64,000 nucleotides of DNA from Poronia punctata (taxonomy: Eukaryota > Ascomycota > Sordariomycetes > Xylariales > Xylariaceae). Numbering within the stretch: position 1 is the stretch's first letter; each line of letters begins with the position of its first letter. The position numbers and the translations under genes are program-made. The notes beneath the pieces were generated by a model. That model did not search any database, had not been told where the DNA came from, and saw only the letters and a list, made by a program, of their open reading frames with translations. This document shows positions 1 through 8,334 of this stretch, in pieces. The stretch is from positions 100,114-164,113 of the forward strand of contig MU401530.1 in NCBI GenBank assembly GCA_022579005.1. The letters run 5' to 3'.

Positions 1-832
1 CCTTGACGGTAGAAGTAGAAATCGCCTTTTGTGTTTTCTATCCAACCCGCGTTCACTGAATTTTTTTTTCGTCAGCGCGAAAAAATAAAACAAAATAAAA
101 AGAGAAAGAGAGTAGAAAAGAAGAAGTAAGGGGGGGGGGGGGAAGGAAAAAGAACCTCTTACTAAGCGTAGTAACAGGATGCAAGACACCATTAAAATTA
201 AACAGCGCCGTCTCGATAACATTCCCGCACCACATCAATTCCGCGGGAAACAAACGGCCTATATCCCTCTTCGTCTTCTCGTCCATATCATTCGGTAGGG
301 AAGAAATCGGCAATATCTTTTTCGTCCCCAGGATATTCACCCCAATACCCACACCCAAACTTTTACCTTCCTTACCTTCACCCGCGAGATCAAACATCCG
401 CGAAGCAAAAGGCGAAGCGCTAGTCTCGACCAGATACCTCGCCTTTATCCTCCCCCTTCTCGCAGCAACAAGTGTGAATAAATTCCCGCTGGCAGCAATG
501 AAAACATGTCTTCTCAAATCCATACCCTGCTTTTCGATTTCCGAAAGGATGTCTTCCTGCGCATAGGCGGGAACAGCAAGGATAATCGTGTGAGAAAATC
601 CCAGTGCGACAGACATGTCTGTCGTCACGACAGTAGGGGAAAAACGGCCTTGGATATCGCCTATGGATTCGATGAGATAATGACCCGGTCCCGAGGAGAG
701 GAGGGTTGTCGCGTTACGACTGTGCGATGGATGGGCGTATAAGAGGACTTTGATACCGCCGCGGTTCAAGAGGTCGGCTGCGAAGGCGCAGCCGCAGGAA
801 CCGATGCCGATGATGGTTACGGATGTGATCAT
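1..832 (-). CDS. Octopine/opine-type NAD(P) dehydrogenase family protein (3' end outside window)
   Basis: Exons on the minus strand are 832..163 and 55..1, and the gene continues past the window edge. The start chosen is the Met directly before ITSVTIIGIGSCG; an upstream in-frame Met would add a lysine-rich leader encoded by a poly-A/T tract. The N-terminus has a Rossmann dinucleotide fold with GxGxxGxxxA at residues 9-18. The C-terminal part has LHPVTTL, which splices through a GTAAGA donor at 162 and a TTCAG acceptor at 56 to MNAGWIENTKGDFYFY. This HP...NAG segment is typical of the NAD/NADP octopine/nopaline dehydrogenase family, which reductively joins an amino acid and an alpha-keto acid or oxidises related substrates. 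The intron is 107 nt and holds a 12-nt G run on the plus strand. Family assignment is good; substrate is unknown. Confidence 0.8.
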
Positions 833-3800
833 TTTTTTTTTCTTCTTCTTTTTCTTTCTTTTATTCTCAAACAAGGAGGGGGTGGTCGAGAGCTTGAACT
901 GCAGGGAAGGTGAAGAAGATGTGTGTGTTTGATAGACTTGGGACTTGGACTTTTCTTCTCCCAAGATATATATACATGTGCGAGAGTGTAAAACTTACAA
1001 GTGTGAAAAAGAGGTGTAGGTAGAGTTGCACGGTCGCCGGAAGCATTATAAATATTCATGGGTCACTATACAGGGAAATCCTAGATACATCATTCCATGC
1101 TGTTCCCCTGAATATGAGCAAGGGCTAGTCTAGGTACGATTCCCTCCCCCGACGCCGGGGTGAAGCTGTGAATCATCCATGGCCTTCGCAGCACGTAATA
1201 AAGTAGGTACCTAGGATTAGATTGAGCACGGTTGTACAGAGTCGCGTGACATGTTACAATCCCGTACAATATATTTATTGTCTAATGCGCTCTGGAGAAA
1301 GTCTACAGTATGTGTATAATAACCGGACCCATGGGGTGGTGCTTCAAATACCAAAAAAACGATCTGCCTCCATCACGGTATGTTTGCTTCCATTAGGGTA
1401 CTTACCTTTAATTTCAATCAAGGTTTTCTCTCCTCCCCCTAGAAAGTACGTTGCCGCTTTTTGCCATCCTCATTCCAGTAAAAGGGTTTCTAATGCAGGA
1501 GCTGACTCTTTGGCGTTTGCCATCTTTTTAGGTTACTATTTTGATAATGTCACGGTTTCACCCCCCCCCCCCCCCCCTTTGCCGGATGCATGCCAAGCCC
1601 GGCTTGCTGCCGGGGATAATATGCAAAGCACCCTAATGAACTCAAATCTTCTCAAGGGAACCTAGATCAAATCAGCCGATCACTACATCATGCAAGATCA
1701 AATAGACTGTAGCCCGAAAAAGTCGAACTCTACCGTAACGGCAGGCAAAGAATGGAGTAAACTAAACGGGAAAGAACAACTTATGAATCAATGCGTATTG
1801 CTAATGTCATGCAGCCCATTGCTGACAACGCTGGACGATGCCAAACTTGGTGAAGCTCTGGGTAAATGATCGCGCTAGGTGAAACATCGATATAAGTCAT
1901 GTAATACACCATCGGTGTGTACCTACTCCTATTAACCCGGGTGGACGAGGGGTTCTAGAGCGAGTCCTCGGGATGCGTCTCTCAGTCCATACCCTAAATA
2001 GTCTCTCCGCATTCCTTGCGGTGCGGGCGGGCCCGGACAACTACATGTCTCGGGATAGCCCAAGAACATGTGAGGGTAGAGAGCCTCGAGGAAATCGAAG
2101 GGCTAACTCTGTCGGGAACGACCTATGAGCATATTTACTGTAGGAGAGGTCTACTCTACCTTGTAACTTTCCCCGCCGCACGTGTCTCTCGTTCTGGCGC
2201 TCCTTTTCTGTTCCAAACGAGATTACCGTGCCATTCATCCCCTTGCAATATTGATTGCGGTGCCAAGTAGTTGGGCGCTCACCGGCGGTGATGGGATGGC
2301 CGGCCCAGCCTCACCTCTTCCAGTTCCTTCCTTCTTCCTATTCAGCTGGCGGTGGCGTCTTATCCTCTGCTAGAATGTAATTTTATCTGGGAGGGAATCG
2401 ATCCGGCGGTTGGAGTCGCTCTGCTAGAGATTGGTTATGGCTCCGGGGGCTATTCCCTGGACCCTCACTGCTGCTTCTAGTGCTTGGACAAGCCGAGAAG
2501 TTTGATGTCTTAATCAAGGTATTGGGTTTCTAGGTAAGTAAGGTAGTCACTCAGCTCAACAACGCTCAAGAGAAGACAGCGGGGTCTCCGTGGAAGTAAG
2601 ACCATCACCAGCGTAGTTATACCTCGTGTTTGAAAGAGTCATCTGTAAAGTATATCAGATGATTCCTTAGCAGTGTAAGTTGGGGAGTACTGGCGGAGCT
2701 CCTATATCGAAAGCCATGGTCATAGATGCGTGATACCAGCAGATAAATCACGTTATACATACCGGGCACGGCAGCAGCGTCCTAATGCGCCCAACAAACT
2801 ATTTGTTGGAAAACGAAGTAGGACATGTCGGGGAGGAGAGGCACGCGCAAGGATATGACTGGTATTTGACACGGTAGAACAGGAAAGACAACATGCCCAA
2901 GCTTACTTTTGCGGATATCTCCCTTGTGCATTCGTGAATACCTACTGTAGATACTTAGTAATTCTAGGTAAATCTCCAGCAGCTGTATCCCGAAGCCCAT
3001 CCGGCCGGGGCCCGTGTTTTGCAGGACTCATACACTTGGGGGTAGTAAGATAAAGTTTGTTGGGATTAGATTCAATCTCTACGTCCAGGTAAGTGGGATC
3101 GGAGGCCAGGCAGAGAAAGTCTGCATGTTATTGCGTTTGGTTTAGCTACGACCACTTATACATTCGTGCCTTCCAACTCTAGTCCATAACGTACCTACCT
3201 GAAACAACACCTATGACCTCTCACCTAAAGTCCTATACATTATACATATGCCCTCCTTGTTCCGAACAAGAATGTTAAGACATGGAAAAGTATACCATTA
3301 GACAATATTACTCACTGAAAATAGGACAGGCAACCTCCTGAACGAGATATATTATATAACCGAGTATGAGACGTTCCTCAGTCAGAGATGTCACGATGTT
3401 ACTAGCTAACCTAGCCCTATGTAGGATATCTGGAACCTAACCTAGGAATGCCTAGGCGCCGATCGTTAACCTCTTTCCAACAACGCATCTTGGTATCACC
3501 CGATTACATCATTGGTCCACGACTGACAATACACTGCCACTTTCAGGTTACGTGTAGGTATCTACGTGTAGTCTAAACTTGTATATGCCTGTTTTTCCCT
3601 CAGAGTGAATTTCTCAGACTCACATCTGCCTTTACCTTTTACCTGCGCCGTCTTGTTGTCTATCCGAGTTACTAGGTTAGACGACTTATACAAAGTGTTC
3701 GTCTATCAAAACAAATCTACTCACCGCCATCTCTTCGCATCTCTTCCAACCAAACCCCAACACTTGTCGAACGAAGGCTAGATAGAGGGGCGGAAAAGTC

Positions 3801-3846
3801 TAATCTAAGACCGACTGGTCGAAAAGGAAAAACAATAATACGAGAA
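833..3846. other. Intergenic region, no supported gene
   Basis: About 3 kb. The open frames here (for example 1222-1665) have no recognisable domain and cross homopolymers. A run of 17 C lies at 1561-1577. A pyrimidine-rich stretch from about 3600 to 3846 is a plausible promoter and 5' UTR for the small gene starting at 3847. Confidence 0.6.
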
Positions 3847-4017
3847 ATGGCTTGCGGTTCCGCCTCCCTCGTCAACCGCAACGGTCCCGGAAGCGCCGCA
3901 TCGTCAACATTCGAGAACATCGTCAAGCCGGCCGAGGCAACTGGTGGAAAGACGCGATGTATTGACTGCGGCGACTTTGAATGCTGCTGCATTCCCATTC
4001 CTTGCACTGTCATGTAA
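3847..4017 (+). CDS. Small Cys-rich protein with C-terminal CaaX box (candidate prenylated peptide or pheromone precursor)
   Basis: This 56-codon single-exon frame begins in a good context (ATACGAGAAATGG) after a CT-rich leader. The protein starts MACGSASLVNRNG, has a small, polar, low-hydrophobicity middle, then a Lys-Thr-Arg followed by a cysteine cluster: C38, C41, C46-C48 and C53. It ends in CTVM. A terminal C-a-a-X with X=Met is a canonical protein farnesyltransferase signal, and neighbouring cysteines are typical palmitoylation sites. Ascomycete a-type lipopeptide pheromone precursors are short and end in CaaX boxes of this kind, and the 'hybrid' precursors described in Hypocrea carry CTVM-like units. 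It may instead be a small membrane-anchored protein unrelated to mating. The TAA stop lies inside TGTAAGGA, so a splice donor is formally possible, but the CaaX ending argues for the stop. Not recognised by name. Confidence 0.6.
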   Translation: MACGSASLVNRNGPGSAASSTFENIVKPAEATGGKTRCIDCGDFECCCIPIPCTVM

Positions 4018-4439
4018 GGACTCCGATGATTCAATGGATCGGGGGGACGGCGAGCAAGTGGTGGAATGGTTTGATCAACCATCGAGAATAATGGTTCTGG
4101 GATGATGGGAAACGGAACGGAACTCAACATTTAAGACAACTCAGTCACAAAGGAATGGAATCGCGGTTGCGCTGTAGTTTGATTTATTCGTTGATATCGT
4201 CAAGCCCTCCTCAAGCTCCATCGTCAAACAGCTCATGGCAGCATAGGGGTATCATAATCCATTTTTACCCATTTTTTGAACCTGATTGCGCCATGTTTTC
4301 CAACCATACCGGTGACCGTAATATCCTCATACCAACGCCTCAAGAAAACCATATGCAGAGTTGGCATGGGTTGTATGCTGCTTTGTCCAAATCAGGCGCT
4401 TTTGACTTTTCCCGCGTCCAGTCCAAGATCTCCCACTGC
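4018..4439. other. Convergent intergenic region between the CaaX gene and MED7
   Basis: This holds the 3' ends of two convergently transcribed genes. A minus-strand open frame covering the CaaX gene and part of this stretch (3717-4130) is Pro-rich and looks like a shadow. No other signal was seen. Confidence 0.5.
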
Positions 4440-5250
4440 CTAGCTTGCCAGAAGCTCCCAAGTGTCGATATCCACGCTGTTAGGGTCCTTCTCTTCAATT
4501 TCCATGTCGTTTGTCTCTTCTTCTATCGTTAGACTACTTAGGCCCTCGAGAACGCGCTCCGCCTTATCCACCGCATCGCGGATCGCGTTTGTCTCGGCTC
4601 GTCTCCTGTCGAGCTGCGATTGCATGAGGGATATGAGGGATTCGCGGGCCTGGTGTGGCCTGTATTCGTTGATGAGGTGATGGAAATTGATGAAGAGATC
4701 TCTAATGTCCGTTATCTTCTCCTCTGCCTGTTTATGTCATATACACACACGTCAGAAAAGCAGTTCCTAACATGGATAGAATCCCGCGCAGGACCGAGGG
4801 CCTAAAGGGGATGGATTTGTATAGACATACTTCTTCAGGTCGTGTGGCTAATAGACCAGTCAGCTCCAGAAAATTCAGCAGGAGCGACTTGGCCAATCGC
4901 TTCAGTATCGTTGCCCGGTCAAAGTGCTTCCCATCCTGATCCCGCTCCTCCGGGTTCGGAAACAGCCTTCGGATCTCGCCGTCTTCTAGTCTCGGGAGCT
5001 CGTCTTTTAATTTGTAGTGGGCGCCGAAAACGCGCCATTCGCCGTCGACAGGTTCGGCTGGCGGCTGTAGATTTCGTAGGCCCCGGGGAAGGCCGTCGAG
5101 ACGGACGGTAGAACGGTCTTGTATGTTTGAACGCTCGGCTGTCTCTTTCCGCAGATCATCTATGCGTGCTATGTTCTCTGGTGTGAAGGCTTTCCAGAAC
5201 GGTGGTGGCGGCGGCCAGGTAGATGCCGACTGCGGCTGTTCCTCTTCCAT
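4440..5250 (-). CDS. MED7: Mediator of RNA polymerase II transcription subunit 7
   Basis: Exons 5250..4831 and 4721..4440 (intron 109 nt, donor GTATGT) give 233 aa, close to the roughly 220-aa yeast protein. The N-terminus has the MED7 signature: a Trp-Pro-Pro-Pro-Pro-Pro-Phe-Trp segment near residues 12-19, then FTPENIARI, and a LPRLEDGEIRRLFP stretch. After the splice, the helical half reads EEKITDIRDLFINFHHLINEY then RPHQARESL, the conserved MED7 core that forms the hinge with MED21 in the middle module. An acidic segment (EEETNDMEIEEKD) precedes the C-terminus. The acceptor used is the second AG of GGCAGAG, because the first gives an immediate stop. Nuclear, part of the general transcription machinery. 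Confidence 0.93.
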
Positions 5251-6068
5251 GGCGACGGGACAGACCGGACGGTCACGCTTGTGTTGAGGTCAATTAGAGG
5301 TAATGCTCGGTTCAGGGTAGGTCGATCGCCTCAGGCCATCGTCTAAGATCGCAAGTAAAGGGTTGGGGTAGCGATTGCGGTCGTATTTTATTATTTATGA
5401 TATAAGTTCTATGCAACGGTCGCGTTGCTTGTTGTTTTGAGAAAGTACCTAACCCAGAGGCTCAATGAGATGGCATCCCAACGTCGGCCAGAGTACGGCA
5501 GAGTACATAAGGTGGGATGCAGAGTGCTGAGCTGCTGAGTGCCTGATGCACTGTACCCACTTGCCGAGATCTAGCCTGCCTACAATGACACGATGTAATA
5601 CCTAGAAAGGGATCAATCGTTTCTTATAAGAGGGATGTAATTCGGATTTTCAGAACAATAGATAACTTTCAGGCTGTAGATAGAATTAGAGATACTGGAC
5701 GTCATATATTACTGAGTCGACACCCATCCGACCACATGTGAGTAGGGAGTTTGGCATGTCTGGATCGAAGCATTCAAATGGGGGCAGGGAGCATAGTAAT
5801 CGTAGATGGTGACCACCCAGAAGTCAGAATGGAATCTGTAATTCTCTAACGTATAACTTACCTTCGCGATTACATCAAAAGTCAAATATGAGACAGTGTG
5901 ATTGCATTATCCCGTAAACGTTTGCTAAACTTCCAACAGCCTTCCGTGATATCAAACGCCAAGCTATGATCCTTATTAAACCAAACGCGAATGTGCCATA
6001 AACCTAATCCTACCCCTTCCTAGAAACGCCTCAAAACGCTGGGACAAAAATGCTTATCGACTGGAAGA
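5251..6068. other. Intergenic region
   Basis: MED7's upstream region and the 3' flank of the DnaJ gene. No open frame or RNA gene could be supported. A GGTGACCACCCAG string near 5807 recalls part of 5S rRNA, but no flanking 5S sequence is present. Confidence 0.5.
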
Positions 6069-7091
6069 TCATTTCTTCTTCCCTTTCTTAAGTCGCGCTG
6101 CGGCGGCTTGAAATGCCTCCTCCGAGGGTTCGCTTTCCCCTACACGACGTTTCTTTCCTTTCGTAAGTCGGGCTGCGGCCGCTTCAAATGCCTCCTCCGA
6201 GGGCTCGCTTTCTTCTGCACGCCGCTTCTTTCCCTTCTTCGGTGCAGAAGTTGTGGCGCCGTACTTGGCAGCGATATTGTCAAGGAAGTCCGCGCGGCGC
6301 GACTGGTTGCGTTGAATGAGCGCCGCCAGGTCGTCTTCGGGCGAGCCCTTCTTCTTTCCCTTCTTGTTTCCACCCTTATTGCCAAATAGCTTATCGTGAA
6401 CGCCCAATTCTTTCGCATACTCTTCGGCTTCCGCGCCTTCATCTTTTGCGGCCTTGATGCGCGCTTGTTTGGACTTCTTGCTCTCCTTCGTATAGGCTTT
6501 GAACGCAGGCACGTCCTTACTTGCGATAGCATCGTCGATTATCTTGCGAAATCGTTCGTCGTCTTTTAGGACGTCGCTGAGCATCACTGTCTCGTAGATC
6601 CCATCCATATTGCCTTCGTGTTCCTCGTAGGCGACGAGGATATCGTCTCGCTCTTCATCCGAGCCTTTGTAGGCGGCGGCGAATTTCTCGATCGCATCGT
6701 TCGAAATCGCGTCGCGGAACTGTTCTCGGTAGAAATCCGACCAGCTGAAGCCGTCGGAGTCGACGATGGACTCTGATGTGGAGCCGGTTTCATCGTAGCG
6801 CTTGCGTCTTGCTGGGTCGGAAAGAACGGCGTAGGCAAAGGCGATGGACTGGAATTTCTCGTGCGCTTCTTTCTTTTTATCCTCGGCGACCTTGTCTGGA
6901 AAGTGAGGTCAGCGAGGGGTAATTATAGAATATGGCTGATTCGTGGCTTGCATACCCGGATGGTTCTTCAATGCGAGCTTCCGATATGCAGACTTGACTT
7001 GGTCCGCGGTTGCTTCGCGCTCCAGACCAAGTTCTTGGTACGGATCAATCGTGGGGGGTTCGCCGTCTAAAATATCTTCCGGTGATTCCAT
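6069..7091 (-). CDS. J-domain co-chaperone, DNAJC9-like
   Basis: Exons 7091..6956 and 6895..6069 (intron 60 nt) encode 320 aa. The J domain starts at [22 protein letters not shown], continues through LALKNHP and is completed after the splice by [16 protein letters not shown]. The catalytic HPD motif is therefore kept, with the Asp codon split by the intron. Downstream are helices typical of DNAJC9-type proteins ([30 protein letters not shown]) and long Lys/Glu-rich tracts suggesting a nuclear protein. Human DNAJC9 is a histone H3-H4 and Hsp70 co-chaperone; the same role here is inference. The C-terminus holds a tandem duplication of about 28 residues ([15 protein letters not shown], then [15 protein letters not shown]). 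Divergent from the deaminase gene across 368 bp. Confidence 0.88.
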
Positions 7092-7459
7092 GACGAATTT
7101 GATAGCTCGCCTCTGTTTCTTCGTGTTGCAGTCGAGCAAGGAAGAGGTTCAAAGATGAATAGAGGTATGTACTTGAATTGACGAAATCAGATGGACTTGC
7201 CGGTTTAGACGCGTCGGATGGTCTCGAGCCTGGGGTGTAGACGCGTTTAGTGGTTTGGGTGTACCTTACAATGAGTGGGCCACTGAGGAAGAGGCCCTGC
7301 GGGGATCAGCGACAGCGGGGAAATGTTTAATAGCCGGACCATTTATTTTCTACCGACTCAATTATTACGAGCGATTCTGATGACCGCATGCTCATTTAAC
7401 ATTCTCTGTATTATAAAGATTATTTCCTACGATCTTTTAACAATTCATGCCTCTAATAC
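7092..7459. promoter_or_regulatory. Shared divergent promoter region
   Basis: 368 bp between the start codons of the DNAJC9-like gene (minus) and the deaminase gene (plus). The half nearest the deaminase is AT-rich. No specific operator was recognised. Both genes must have promoters here because of their orientation. Confidence 0.5.
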
Positions 7460-7996
7460 ATGTTGATAATGTCGAATTCTACCCAAAGCCCGACATCGAC
7501 TGTGCAGCCCGGCGACCATGAAGGTTACATGAGACTAGCACTGTCACTCGCAACTCAGTCGCCTCCAAAACCTACCAATTATCGTGTCGGTGCCGTCATT
7601 GTAGATCCAGCGACAAATGAGGTACTTGCGACTGGCTTTACGCTTGAGCTTCCAGGCAACACGCATGCAGAGCAATGCTGTATAGAGAAGCTGGCGCAGA
7701 AATATTCCGTTGCCACAAAACAGCTGGGCCAGGCATTGCCTGATGAGGTCGTATTATATACAACGGTAGAGCCTTGTTCGCAGCGACTGAGCGGCAATCA
7801 ACCTTGTGTTGATAGAATTATAGCCGTCGGCAAGCGTATCAAAACCGTCTATGTTGGGGTACAGGAGCCGGAGACATTTGTCAGTGATAATTCAAGTCGG
7901 CGGAAGCTGGAAGAAGCCGGCATTGAGGTTGTTCTTGTTGGCGGTTTGGAAAAAGAGATACTCGAGGTCGCAACTGCGGGGCACGAAAAGAAATGA
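7460..7996 (+). CDS. Cytidine/deoxycytidylate-type deaminase, possibly Rib2-like DRAP deaminase
   Basis: A single exon of 178 aa; Met4 (MSNSTQ) is an equally good start. The zinc site of the CDA fold is complete: H69-A-E71 and the cysteines of PCSQRLSGNQPC (C106, C116). The wide spacing between the two cysteines and the RLSGNxPCVDRI sequence differ from the PCxxC of cytidine deaminases. They resemble riboflavin-pathway deaminases (the deaminase half of fungal Rib2, or bacterial RibD). Those act on a ribosylamino- or ribitylamino-pyrimidine phosphate. The N-terminal segment EGYMRLALSLATQSPPKPTNYRVGAVIVD is standard for this superfamily. There is no RNA pseudouridine synthase domain, unlike S. 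cerevisiae Rib2. The family is firm; the pathway is inferred from the motif only. Confidence 0.85.
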   Translation: MLIMSNSTQSPTSTVQPGDHEGYMRLALSLATQSPPKPTNYRVGAVIVDPATNEVLATGFTLELPGNTHAEQCCIEKLAQKYSVATKQLGQALPDEVVLYTTVEPCSQRLSGNQPCVDRIIAVGKRIKTVYVGVQEPETFVSDNSSRRKLEEAGIEVVLVGGLEKEILEVATAGHEKK

Positions 7997-8143
7997 TAAT
8001 ACACAGCTCTCTTAACCCGGCTCTCTCACAAGGACAGCTATATTTTCAACAATTGTTTCGGAATTTAAGTGTACGTAGGCCCTCACAAAACACGGATATC
8101 ACATGAAAAGTAGAATACCCCAAAATCTTGACAAGTCACGGAG

Positions 8144-8154
8144 AAAAAAAAAAA
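8144..8154 (-). terminator. Pol III terminator (run of 11 T on minus strand)
   Basis: An 11-nt A run on the plus strand reads as T11 downstream of the tRNA-Lys gene, 46 nt past its mature 3' end. An oligo-T of this length is a standard RNA polymerase III stop. Confidence 0.65.
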
Positions 8155-8168
8155 GGTCAGAGGTTGCA

Positions 8169-8186
8169 TTCCCAGTTAACTGGGAA
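8169..8186. repeat. Perfect 18-bp palindrome in the tRNA 3' trailer
   Basis: TTCCCAGTTAACTGGGAA is its own reverse complement. It sits between the tRNA 3' end and the T11 terminator, so it would form a hairpin in the primary transcript trailer. Function unknown; possibly a processing signal or chance. Confidence 0.6.
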
Positions 8187-8199
8187 GCATCAGGAATTG

Positions 8200-8334
8200 A
8201 GCCCAATGCGGGGGTCGAACCTATAACATAACATATCTTAGCGTCCAACCATCTACTGGTGGGCATCATATTCACAACTTACCCGCAACCTTGAGATTAA
8301 GAGTCTCACGCTCTACCGATTGAGCTAACCGGGC
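8200..8334 (-). tRNA. tRNA-Lys(CUU) with a 62-nt GT...AG insertion in the T-stem
   Basis: Read on the minus strand from 8334, the sequence gives acceptor GCCCGGT, D-arm GCTCAATCGGTAGAGC, and anticodon arm TGAGA-CTCTTAA-TCTCA (anticodon CUU). Variable AGGTT and the first four T-stem bases follow. Bases 8282..8221 then interrupt it, starting GTAAGT and ending TATAG. After them the gene resumes with GTTCGACCCCCGC and the 3' acceptor ATTGGGC, plus discriminator T at 8200. Removing exactly those 62 nt restores a perfect 73-nt tRNA with a GCGGG/CCCGC T-stem. The insertion lies after position 52, not at 37/38 where nuclear tRNA introns normally sit. The last G of the insert keeps a GGTTCGACC B-box intact in the DNA. 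It could be a functional gene with an unusual intron, or a disrupted tRNA pseudogene. Confidence 0.85.

Noticed and set aside
1222..1665. 147-codon plus-strand open frame
   Set aside because: It crosses a 17-nt C run, has no domain and no plausible start context.
3717..4130. 137-codon minus-strand frame over the CaaX gene
   Set aside because: Pro-rich shadow; the opposite strand has a better start context and a meaningful C-terminal motif.
5800..5830. 5S rRNA-like GGTGACCACCCAG
   Set aside because: Only this short string matches; the rest of a 5S gene is missing on both sides.
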